Notes under the pieces: generated by a model
The model's database searches: none
Seen by the model: the letters and a program-made list of their open reading frames with translations, nothing else
What the model was told of the DNA's origin: nothing
Shown: positions 1 through 12,400 of the stretch, piece by piece
Layout of the letters: each line of letters begins with the position of its first letter
Position numbering within the stretch: position 1 is the stretch's first letter
Program-made: the position numbers and the translations under genes
NCBI RefSeq assembly: GCF_028476545.1
Contig: NW_026731884.1
Location: forward strand, 391,285-455,284
Direction of reading: 5' to 3'
DNA from: Physella acuta
Taxonomy: Eukaryota > Mollusca > Gastropoda > Physidae
Length of the DNA: 64,000 nt

Positions 1-235
1 GTCAAATAAAGTTTTCCCACCTGGCTAGTCAAATAAAGTTTTCCCACCTGGCCAGCCAACTAAAGTTTTCCCACCCGGCTAGTCAACTAAAGTTTTCCCA
101 CCTGGCTAGTCAAATAAAGTTTTCCCACCTGGCCAGTCAACTAAAGTTTTCCCACCCGGCTAGTCAACTAAAGTTTTCCCACCTGGCTAGTCAACTAAAG
201 TTTTCCCACCTGGCCAGCCAACTAAAGTTTTCCCA
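1..235. repeat. 27-bp minisatellite ending at exon 1 acceptor
   Basis: About 8.7 copies of a unit built around TTTTCCCACCTGGCTAG. The last copy, ending CCCTGCCAG, is the functional acceptor of exon 1, so each unit is an acceptor look-alike. Confidence 0.93.
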
Positions 236-244
236 CCCTGCCAG

Positions 245-418
245 GGATGAAGACATACAGCTGATCTCCCTGAAGATAATCAAGACAGTTGTGTCCAGGT
301 TCAAAGGTCCAGAGTTGATGTCCATCCTTCCGTCCATCACAGCTTTCTCTAGCCACAGCAGCTCAGCTTGTCGTAAAATCATGCTGGACATTCTCATGTG
401 GATTTACGACAACTACAG
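245..418 (+). CDS. PRKDC: PRKDC exon 1 of window
   Basis: Helical-repeat segment ending [10 protein letters not shown], against human ILMWIHDNYR. The acceptor AG is at 243-244 and the donor GTAGGT at 419. The exon begins with the last base of a codon started upstream, outside the window. The intron on each side is a minisatellite that reaches the splice site. Confidence 0.92.
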
Positions 419-3400
419 GTAGGTCAACTTGTGTTACAGGTAGGTCAACTTGTGTTACAGGTAGGTCAACTTGTGTTACAGGTAGGTCAACTTGTGTTAC
501 AGGTAGGTCAACTTGTGTTGTAGGTAGGTCAACTTGTGGTGTAGGTAGGTCAACTTGTGTTACAGGTAGGTCAACTTGTGTTACAGGTAGGTCAACTTGT
601 GTTACAGGTAGGTCAACTTGTGTTACAGGTAGGTCAACTTGTGCTACAGGTAGGTCAACTTGTGTTACAGGAAGGTCAACTTGTGTTACAGGTAGGTCAA
701 CTTGTGTTACAGGTAGGTCAACTTGTGTTACAGGAAGGTCAACTTGTGTTACAGGTAGGTCAACTTGTGTTACAGGTAGGTCAACTTGTGTTACAGGTAG
801 GTCAACTTGTGTTACAGGTAGGTCAACTTGTGTTGTAGGTAGGTCAACTTGTGGTGTAGGTAGGTCAACTTGTGTTACAGGTAGGTCAACTTGTGTTACA
901 GGTAGGTCAACTTGTGTTACAGGTAGGTCAACTTGTGTTACAGGTAGGTCAACTTGTGTTACAGGTAGGTCAACTTGTGTTACAGGTAGGTCAACTTGTG
1001 CTACAAGGAAGGTCAACTGTTACAGGTAGGTCAACTTGTGGTGTAGGTAGGTCAACTTGTGTTACAGGTAGGTCAACTTGTGTTACAGGTAGGTCAACCG
1101 TTACAGGTAGATCAGCTTCTGTAATGAAGTGTAAAAACTTGTCCCATTCCAGAGACTACCAAGAGCAGGACAGTGCACAGATCATGATGTTAACTAAAGA
1201 AACTTTGCTGCTAGGTCTTTGTGATCAGGACATGGCCTGCAGGTGAGAGCTCTAGCTGTCATGTCACTGTCGCTACTTGAGACTGACGACATTATATAGA
1301 CACAAATGATGACATTATGTAGACACAAATGATGACATTATGTAGACACAAATGATGACATTATGTAGACACAAATGATGACATGTAGACACAAATGTTG
1401 ACATTATGTAGACACAAAATGATGACATGTAGACACAAATGATGACATTATGTAGACACAAATGATGACATTATGTAGACACAAATGATGACATGTAGAC
1501 ACAAATGATGACATTATGTAGACACAAATGATGACATTATGTAGACCCAAATAAAAATAATGACATCATGTAGACACAAATAAAAATGCTAACATTCTGT
1601 CACACAATTAAAAAGGATGACATTATGTAGACACAAATGATGACATTATGTAGACACAAATGATGACATTATGTAGACACAAATAAAAGATGTCCAGGTT
1701 GTTTCAGGTTGATCTGCCAGAACTTCTGGAGCAGCAACACCAGACTGCCAGAAGGGACGCTGGAGAGGACAGTGTCCATGCTGGAGGCCATGTACACCCC
1801 CCAGACAGAGCCCCACTACCTGGCCTACGCCACCAACCTGCTGATGGAGGCCACATCCAAGTCACCTGACTACCAGAGGGAAATCTTTGAACACGCACTC
1901 AGTGACTGCACGTTTCGGGTAGGTTTTTACCGGCACATCTACACGCACACATGCACACACACAAACAGTGACTGCGCATTTCAGGTAGGCTTTACCTGCA
2001 CATGTACAAGCACTCACACGCACACACACACTCTCAGTGATTGCACGTTTCAGGTAGGTTTATACCTGCACATGTACACACACACACACACACTCCTCTT
2101 CACATATCTTGATTCACCCTGTGGTATAAAGTGTTAGGCTACCTTGTAGTTCTTTTTAATGGGTTTTGTCTAAAGTTATAATTTAGAGTTTGGTTTAATT
2201 GAGTTTGTCTAAGGTTATGACCTTGACCTCCAGGATTATTCCATCGACTCGTCCTGGCGTCAGAGACATGCCGTCATGACGCCATTATTTGCCAGTACAC
2301 AGGTCAGTCAGTCCATGGATGAAGGGACGGACAGTTTGGACGGTGGGGTCAGGGCCACCCAGGATGTGCCGCAGTTCACACCAACTCTAGACGGAGCAGG
2401 TTTGGTACATTTGTTTAATGCTCAGTGTTCTAACATGTTTCACCTTGTAATGTTACCTGTCTATATCCCACCAGGTGTCAATAAATGTTACCTGTCTATG
2501 TCCCACCAGGTGTCAATAAATGTTACCTGTCTATGTCCCACCAGGTGTCAATAATTGTTACCTGTTTATATCCCAGCAGGTGTCAATGTTACCTGTCTAT
2601 ATCCCAGCAGGTGTCAATAAATGTTACCTGTCTATGTCCCAGCAGGTGTCAATAAATGTTACCTGTCTATGTCACACCAGGTGTCAATAAATGTTACCTG
2701 TCTATGTCCCACCATGTGTCAATAAATGTTACCTGTCTATGTCCCACCAGGTGTCTATAAATGTTACCTGTCTATATCCCAGCAGGTGTCAATAAATGTT
2801 ACCTGTCTATGTCCCACCAGGTGTCTATAAATGTTACCTGTCTATGTCCCACCAGGTGTCAATAAATGTTACCTGTCTATGTCCCACCAGGTGTCAATAA
2901 ATGTTATCTGTCTATGTCCCAGCAGGTGTCAATAAATGTTACCTGTCTATACCCCACCAGGTGTCTATAAATGTTACCTATGTCCCAGCAGGAAGTGTCA
3001 AGGCCTTCAACTGGCTGACACAGAGCAGCTTTGACACGTTTACTGAGGCCAGCAGTATAGGGGGCAGCACACAGCTGCTCTTCAGGCTGGCTGAGAACCC
3101 ACTGAGGTCAGACATCAAAGGTCAGAAGTCAGAGGTTGACAAGGGGCAAACTGTCAGGAAGACCATGAGGCTGAATACTTGGGCCTCAGGAGATAGCAAA
3201 CAGAAAGTAGATGAACCTGATGGTAGGTTCAGCTTTAGTTACCTGTAAACCTGATGGTAGGTTCAGCTGTAGTTACCTGTAAACCTGATGGTAGGTTCAG
3301 CTTTAGTTACCTGTAAACCTGATGGTAGACTTACCTAACCTAAGTTAGTGAATCTGAATTGTAAGACAACCAGTTTGGTATGATTCTATAAAGAATGCCA

Positions 3401-6400
3401 TGTCAGACCATGAACAAAATGTTTGAATGTTGAACAACTTCTGCAGGTCAGCCTGAATCTCTAAATGACGTCTGGAGATTGCGACGTAGGTTCATGAAAG
3501 ATAAAACCTCTCAAAGTGTTTCATTTGCACGGAGGAACATTCGTTTGAAACAATTAAGGGAGGTCAGTTGATTGATATTATATTTTACTGACATGAAATG
3601 GCATTTGTCTGGCATAAGATGACATTTGTCTGACATAATATGACATTTATCTGACATAAGATATGTATCTGACATAAGATGACATGCGTCTGACATAAGA
3701 TGACATTTGTCTGTCAAAATGAAATTAGTCTGACATAAGATGACATTCATCTGACATAGGATGATATGTATCTGACATGAGATGACATTTGTATGGCATA
3801 AGATGACATTTGTCTGACATAGATGACATTCATCTGACATAAGATGACATGTACCTGACATGAGATGACATTTGTCTGTAATAAGATGACATTTGTCTGT
3901 CATAAGATGACATTTGTCTGTCATAAGATGACATTCTATCTGACATAAGATGCCATTTTTCTGAGATGACATTTGTCTGACATCTGCCCCTGCAGGAGGC
4001 TATGAAAGAACAAAAGGCTCGCAGGGAGCACCAGGTGACCTTGTACAGAAAGTATCGTATTGGTGAGCTGCCAGACATACAGATCAAGTACCAGTACCTC
4101 ATTGCTCCACTGCAAGCCTTGGCTCATGTGAGTACCTCATTGCTCCACTCCAAGCCTTGGCTCGTGTAAGTACCTCATTGCTCCACTGCAAGCCTTGGCT
4201 CGTGTGAGTACCTCATTGCTCCACTGCAAGCCTTGGCTCGTGTGAGTACCTCATTGCTCCACTGCAAGCCTTGGCTCATGTGAGTACCTCATTGCTCCAC
4301 TGCAAGCCTTGGCTCGTGTGAGTACCTCATTGCTCCACTGCAAGCCTTGGCTCATGTGAGTACCTCATTGCTCCACTCCAAGCCTTGGCTCATGTGAGTA
4401 CCTCATTGCTCCACTCCAAGCCTTGGCTCATGTGAGTACCTCATTGCTCCACTGCAAGCCTTGGCTCGTGTGAGTACCTCATTGCTCCACTGCAAGCCTT
4501 GGCTCGTGTGAGTACCTCATTGCTCCAATAGAAGTACCGCTGGGTACCTTTTACACCTCCCTGAGTTGGAAAAAAATAAGTTTTGCAATTTTGTCTGTTT
4601 GTCAGTGTGTGTGTGTGTGTTTGTCTGTCTGTCTGTCTATCTGTGAACATGACAACTTGAGTACTGTTACAGCTAGGTTGATGCAATTTTATATTTAAGT
4701 ATTATACAAAATGTGTAGTTTTATATCAAATTATTATCAAATTTTAAATTATGAAGTGGAACTTAATTTACATTTTTTCAAAAGTGTGTAACTTTAATAC
4801 TGTTTCTGATATATTATAATCCAGTAATAATAAGTAAAAGATCTAGCTCTCTGTTTCTGTCAAACTTTGAGTATTTCCTATTTCTGATGACGGTTAGTAA
4901 TATTTTACTCCGAATTTCTCAAAAAAGTTCATTTGAATTTATTTTAAACTCGATTCCTCTGTGTATCATCCATTACAGTCAAAAAACTGTTAACACAATT
5001 TCAAACACCTTCTAACGTACCGAGTTATTTTAAACTTTTCATGTAGGTCAAGACTCGAAGACAATGTATTGTGATATAAAATGTTACTTAATTAGATGAT
5101 TAATTAACACTTTGAAAATTAGGTTAAGTACTAATTTTCCACACTATAAACACATATTGTTTGTTGTTCATTTGGTGAGCAATTCTTTTTTCTATGAGAT
5201 TCTATTCTATTTTTAAAAAAATAAAAAATTGATTAAAATCATGTCTATATCCTGAGTTGCTATCCCCCGTAGTGTTAGGAAGAATATTTGAGAAAGTTTA
5301 GGGGAGATCACTCCTGTTTTATTTAAGTTGTGCAACATTATTAAAATTGTGTTTTTCCTTAGGAAAATGTTTAAAAACACTGTTTAAAAGTTCATTAATT
5401 TAATTTACCGTTTTCAGCATGACAGTGCAATAGCCAGACTATTGTTCAGTTCTCTGTTTCAAGCCATATTTAAGGAGATGGACAAATTAAAAACTCAGAG
5501 CGAGGTTGAAGTATTGACTGACCAGATCAACATAAGTATTGAGACAATTCTTAAAGAAACAATCCATTTTTATCCTCCATTTATGGCTTCTATTTTTGTA
5601 AGGCAACCATTCTATTTTTTTTAAAAGCTGTTCTATTGCATTATTCTTAGCTACTGAACTTGTTTGTGAATCCAGATTTAGTATTATACTATTATTAGTC
5701 TTTCTCTATTAGTAATAGGAGATTTTAATGAGCTAACCTCTAATTAAAAATTCTGTAGACCATTATCTATGAACTGAGGTCTAGTCTTAAAGTTGCTGCC
5801 GGAGATTTGGGAATTTGCGCCATCACCAGCAACCAACAGACAATGGGTGAGTCCATTTTAACAGTGGGTGGGTTCATGTTGGAACAGTGGGTAGGTCCAT
5901 GTTGTAACAGTGGGTGGGTCCATGTTGTAACAGTGGGTGGATCCATGTAGCAATGGGTGGGTCCATGTTGTAACAGTGGGTGGGTCCATGTTGTAACAGT
6001 GGGTGGATCCATGTAGCAGTGGGTGGGTTGTCAAAGTTCAATATTTGTGTTGAAACTGAAAGAAAACTTCCCTGCAGGAATCATGGTGCTGGAGGAGCAG
6101 CTGATCCAATCAGACACCAGACTAACAGCCTCGTCTAGCAAGAGGGCCAGGCAGCTCTCAGCTGCACAGTCTGCAGACACGACGCAGTGGATACAGCTGT
6201 CTCGGTAAGGGGTAGAAAAGTTACGGCCGTCTTGGTATGGGGGTCAAAAAGTTACAACTGTCTCGTTATGGGGTTCAAAAAGTTACGGCTGTCTAGAGAT
6301 AAGGGAGTCAAAAAGTTACAACTGTCTCAGTATGGAGGTCAAAAAAAAATATGTAGTGAATGATTTTATCAGACTTCAATAAATGTCTAAAAATCTCTTA

Positions 6401-9400
6401 AAGCCCCTCATGTCAGCCACAGTGCTACATTTGAGTGTTTGTCCCTGTTCTATCATTGGTTGGACATTATTTAAGTACACTTTATCTGTATACCAAAATA
6501 TTGTCGCATGCTTGATTTCCGTGTCCACCAGTTTGTACAAGTCCATCCATGAATATGACGTTATTCAAGGAATTTTTGCCAGTAAACTTGGCACTAAAGA
6601 TCTGACAAGAAAAGCTATAGAATGTGAGGCCAGGGGAGATTTTAAAGCTGCCCATCTTTTGTATGAAGAGGTAAGAAATGTCTGACCTTCTAGATTTTAA
6701 AGCTGCCCATCTTTTGTATGAAGAGGTAAGAAATGTCTGACCTTCTAGATTTTAAAGCTGCACAACTTTTGTATGAGGAGGTAAGAAATGTCTGACCTTC
6801 TAGATTTTAAAGCTGCACAACTTTTGTATGAGGAGGTAAGAAATGTCTGACCTTCTAGATTTTAAAGCTGTCCATCTTTTGTATGAGGTAAGAAATGTCT
6901 GACCTTCTAGATTTTAAAGCTGCACAACTTTTGTATGAGGAGGTAAGAAATGTCTGACCTTCTAGATTTTAAAGCTGCACAACTTTTGTATGAGGAGGTA
7001 AGAAATGTCTGACCTTCTAGATTTTAAAGCTGCACAACTTTTGTATGAGGAGGTAAGAAATGTCTGACCTTCTAGATTTTAAAGCTGCACAACTTTTGTA
7101 TGAGGAGGTAAGAAATGTCTGACCTTCTAGATTTTAAAGCTGCACAACTTTTGTATGAGGAGGTAAGAAATGTCTGACCTTCTAGATTTTAAAGCTGCAC
7201 AACTTTTGTATGAGGAGGTAAGAAATGTCTGACCTTCTAGATTTTAAAGCTGCACAACTTTTGTATGAGGAGGTAAGAAATGTCTGACCTTCTAGATTTT
7301 AAAGCTGCACAACTTTTGTATGAGGAGGTAAGAAATGTCTGACCTTCTAGATTTTAAAGCTGCCCATCTTTTGTATGAAGAGGTAAGAAATGTCTGACCT
7401 TCTAGATTTTAAAGCTGCACAACTTTTGTATGAGGAGGTAAGAAATGTCTGACCTTCTAGATTTTAAAGCTGCACAACTTTTGTATGAGGAGGTAAGAAA
7501 TGTCTGACCTTCTAGATTTTAAAGCTGTCCATCTTTTGTATGAGGTAAGAAATGTCTGACCTTCTAGATTTTAAAGCTGCACAACTTTTGTATGAGGAGG
7601 TAAGAAATGTCTGACCTTCTAGATTTTAAAGCTGCACAACTTTTGTATGAGGAGGTAAGAAATGTCTGACCTTCTAGATTTTAAAGCTGCACAACTTTTG
7701 TATGAGGAGGTAAGAAATGTCTGACCTTCTAGATTTTAAAGCTGCACAACTTTTGTATGAGGAGGTAAGAAATGTCTGACCTTCTAGATTTTAAAGCTGC
7801 ACAACTTTTGTATGAGGAGGTAAGAAATGTCTGACCTTCTAGATTTTAAAGCTGCACAACTTTTGTATGAGGAGGTAAGAAATGTCTGACCTTCTAGATT
7901 TTAAAGCTGCACAACTTTTGTATGAGGAGGTAAGAAATGTCTGACCTTCTAGATTTTAAAGCTGCACAACTTTTGTATGAGGAGGTAAGAAATGTCTGAC
8001 CTTCTAGATTTTAAAGCTGCACAACTTTTGTATGAGGAGGTAAGAAATGTCTGACCTTCTAGATTTTAAAGCTGCACAACTTTTGTATGAGGTAAGAAAT
8101 GTCTGACCTTCTAGATTTTAAAGCTGCACAACTTTTGTATGAGGAGGTAAGAAATGTCTGACCTTCTAGATTTTAAAGCTGCACAACTTTTGTATGAGGT
8201 AAGAAATGTCTGACCTTCTAGATTTTAAAGCTGCACAACTTTTGTATGAGGAGGTAAGAAATGTCTGACCTTCTAGATTTTAAAGCTGCACAACTTTTGT
8301 ATAGGGAGGTAAGAAATGTCTGACCTTCTAGATTTTAAAGCTGCACAACTTTTGTATGAGGAGGTAAGAAATGTCTGACCTTCTAGATTTTAAAGCTGCA
8401 CAACTTTTGTATGAGGAGGTAAGAAATGTCTGACCTTCTAGATTTTAAAGCTGCACAACTTTTGTATGAGGAGGTAAGAAATGTCTGACCTTCTAGATTT
8501 TAAAGCTGCACAACTTTTGTATGAGGAGGTAAGAAATGTCTGACCTTCTAGATTTTAAAGCTGCACAACTTTTGTATGAGGAGGTAAGAAATGTCTGACC
8601 TTCTAGATTTTAAAGCTGCACAACTTTTGTATGAGGAGGTAAGAAATGTCTGACCTTCTAGATTTTAAAGCTGCACATCTTTTGTATGAGGAGGTAAGAA
8701 ATGTCTGACCTTCTAGATTTTAAAGCTGCACAACTTTTGTATGAGGAGGTAAGAAATGTCTGACCTTCTAGATTTTAAAGCTGCACAACTTTTGTATGAG
8801 GAGGTAAGAAATGTCTGACCTTCTAGATTTTAAAGCTGTCCATCTTTTGTATGAGGTAAGAAATGTCTGACCTTCTAGATTTTAAAGCTGCACAACTTTT
8901 GTATGAGGAGATAAGAAATGTCTGACCTTCTAGATTTTAAAGTTGCCCATCTTTTGTATGAGGTAAGAAATGTCTGACCTTCTAGATTTTAAAGCTGCCC
9001 ATCTTTTGTATGAGGAGGTAAGAAATGTCTGACCTTCTAGATTTTAAAGCTGCACAACTTTTGTATGAGGAGGTAAGAAATGTCTGACCTTCTAGATTTT
9101 AAAGCTGCCCATCTTTTGTATGAGGAGGTAAGAAATGTCTGACCTTCTAGATTTTAAAGCTGCACAACTTTTGTATGAGGAGGTAAGAAATGTCTGACCT
9201 TCTAGATTTTAAAGCTGCCCATCTTTTGTATGAGGAGGTAAGAAATGTCTGACCTTCTAGATTTTAAAGCTGCCCATCTTTTGTATGAGGAGGTAAGAAA
9301 TGTCTGACCTTCTAGATTTTAAAGCTGCACAACTTTTGTATGAGGAGGTAAGAAATGTCTGACCTTCTAGATTTTAAAGCTGCCCATCTTTTGTATGAGG

Positions 9401-12400
9401 AGGTAAGAAATGTCTGACCTTCTAGATTTTAAAGTTGCCCATCTTTTGTATGAGGTAAGAAATGTCTGACCTTCTAGATTTTAAAGCTGCCCATCTTTTG
9501 TATGAGGAGGTAAGAAATGTCTGACCTTCTAGATTTTAAAGCTGCCCATCTTTTGTATGAGGTAAGAAATGTCTGACCTTCTAGATTTTAAAGCTGCACA
9601 ACTTTTGTATGAGGAGGTAAGAAATGTCTGACCTTCTAGATTTTAAAGCTGCCCATCTTTTGTATGAGGTAAGAAATGTCTGACCTTCTAGATTTTAAAG
9701 CTGCACAACTTTTGTATGAGGAGGTAAGAAATGTCTGACCTTCTAGATTTTAAAGCTGCCCATCTTTTGTATGAGGTAAGAAATGTCTGACCTTCTAGAT
9801 TTTAAAGCTGCACAACTTTTGTATGAGGAGGTAAGAAATGTCTGACCTTCTAGATTTTAAAGCTGCACAACTTTTGTATGAGGAGGTAAGAAATGTCTGA
9901 CCTTCTAGATTTTAAAGCTGCACAACTTTTGTATGAGGAGGTAAGAAATGTCTGACCTTCTAGATTTTAAAGCTGCACAACTTTTGTATGAGGAGGTAAG
10001 AAATGTCTGACCTTCTAGATTTTAAAGCTGCCCATCTTTTGTATGAGGTAAGAAATGTCTGACCTTCTAGATTTTAAAGCTGCACAACTTTTGTATGAGG
10101 AGGTAAGAAATGTCTGACCTTCTAGATTTTAAAGCTGTCCATCTTTTGTATGAGGTAAGAAATGTCTGACCTTCTAGATTTTAAAGCTGCACAACTTTTG
10201 TATGAGGAGGTAAGAAATGTCTGACCTTCTAGATTTTAAAGCTGCACAACTTTTGTATGAGGAGGTAAGAAATGTCTGACCTTCTAGATTTTAAAGCTGC
10301 ACATCTTTTGTATGAAGAGGTAAGAAATGTCTGACCTTCTAGATTTTAAAGCAGCCCATCTTTTGTATGAGGAGGTAAGAAATGTCTGACCTTCTAGATT
10401 TTAAAGCTGTCCATCTTTTGTATGAAGAGGTAAGAAATGTCTGACCTTCTAATACCTAACATGACTTCCTGTCAAATATACTTTCACTGTGATGTGATAT
10501 CTATAACAAAACACCTACTGCAACACTTGCTCTAATCCTGATTTTGGCAGGCGCTGGGAAAACTCAACTGGTCTGAAGATCCCCTGGAGGCAGAAGTTGA
10601 TTTCTGGAATGAAAGTCGCATGGAGGTAGGTTACATCTAGTCCTCCAACATTGACTAGTGTATTTATCTGAGGTATTGGGTCTTACATCTAGTCCTAGTG
10701 TATTTATCTGAGGTATTGGGTCTTACATCTAGTCCTCCAACATTGACTAGTGTATTTATCTGAGGTATTGGGTCTTACATCTAGTCCTAGTGTATTTATC
10801 TGAGGTATTGGGTCTTACATCTAGTCCTCCAACATTGACTAGTGTATTTATTAGCTATGTTGTGTTTCAGTGTCTGGATCACTTGGCCCAGTGGAAGGAT
10901 CTAGAAGTTGTCTCATCTAAAGGAATAGACAACTCAGACTCACCCAATCTAGAAAGAGTGTGGGAGGATGGCTTCTATCAGGTACTTGCTATCATACATT
11001 GTCAAAACTTGTGCTCCATAATGCTGGTGGCTGGTGAAATTAGCCCAGCATTACTTCCCCTATATGGTGCTCAGTTAATCAAATATTTGTTCCCACCAGG
11101 AGCATTACCTCCCCTACATGGTCAGCAGTTAATCAAATATTTGTTCCCACCAGGAGCATTACCTCCCCTACATGGTGCGCAGTTAATCAAATATTTGTTC
11201 CCACCAGGAGCATTACCTCCCGTACATGGTGCGCAGTTAATCAAATATTTGTTCCCACCAGGAGCATTACCTCCCCTACATGGTCAGCAGTTAATCAAAT
11301 ATTTGTTCCCCTAGGAGCATTACCTCCCCTACATGGTCCGCAGTTCATCAAATATTTGTTCCCCCCAGGAGCATTACCTCCCCTACATGGTCCGCAGTTA
11401 ATCAAATATTTGTTCCCCCCAGGAGCATTACCTCCCCTACATGGTCCGCAGTTAATCAAATATTTGTTCCCACCAGGAGCATTACCTCCCCTACATGGTG
11501 CGCAGTTAATCAAATATTTGTTCCCCCAGGAGCATTACCTCCCCTACATGGTCCGCAGTTAATCAAATATTTGTTCCCCCCAGGAGCATTACCTCCCCTA
11601 CATGGTGCGCAGTTAATCAAATATTTGTTCCCCCAGGAGCATTACCTCCCCTACATGGTCCGCATTTAATCAAATATTTGTTCCCACCAGGAGCATTACC
11701 TCCCGTACATGGTCCGCAGTTAATCAAATATTTGTTCCCACCAGGAGCATTACCTCCCCTACATGGTCCGCAGTTAATCAAATATTTGTTCTACCAGGAG
11801 CATTACCTCCCCTACATGGTCAGCAGTTAATCAAATATTTGTTCCCACCAGGAGCATTACCTCCCCTACATGGTCCGCAGTTAATCAAATATTTGTTCCC
11901 ACCAGGAGCATTACCTCCCCTACATGGTGCGCAGTAAACTGAAGTTGATGTTGTCAGGAGACCCTAACCAGCAGCCCCTGCTGACTTTTGTTGATGACTC
12001 CATGAGGGACCCACACAGGAAACAGATCTTACAGGTCAGTTCTCTATACCAGGACCTTTGTCTTACAAACCTGATCTTACAGGTCAGTTCTCTATACCAG
12101 GACCTCTGTCTTACAAACCTGATCTTACAGGTCAGTTCTCTATACCAGGACCTCTGTCTTACAAATCTTACAGGTCAGTTCTCTATACCAGGACCTCTGT
12201 CTTACAAACCTGATCTTACAGGTCACTTAGTTCTCTATACCAGGGCCTCTGTCTTACAAACCTGAACTTACAGGTCACTTAGTTCTCTATACCAGGACCT
12301 CTGTCTTACAAACCTGATCTTACAGGTCACTTAGTTCTCTATACCAGGACCTCTGTCTTACAAACCTGATCTTACAGGTCACTTAGTTCTCTATACCAGG

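Noticed and set aside
6671-10450. CRISPR-like or centromeric satellite array
   Set aside because: Units are contiguous with no unique spacers, and the unit is clearly the exon 11 end plus intron.
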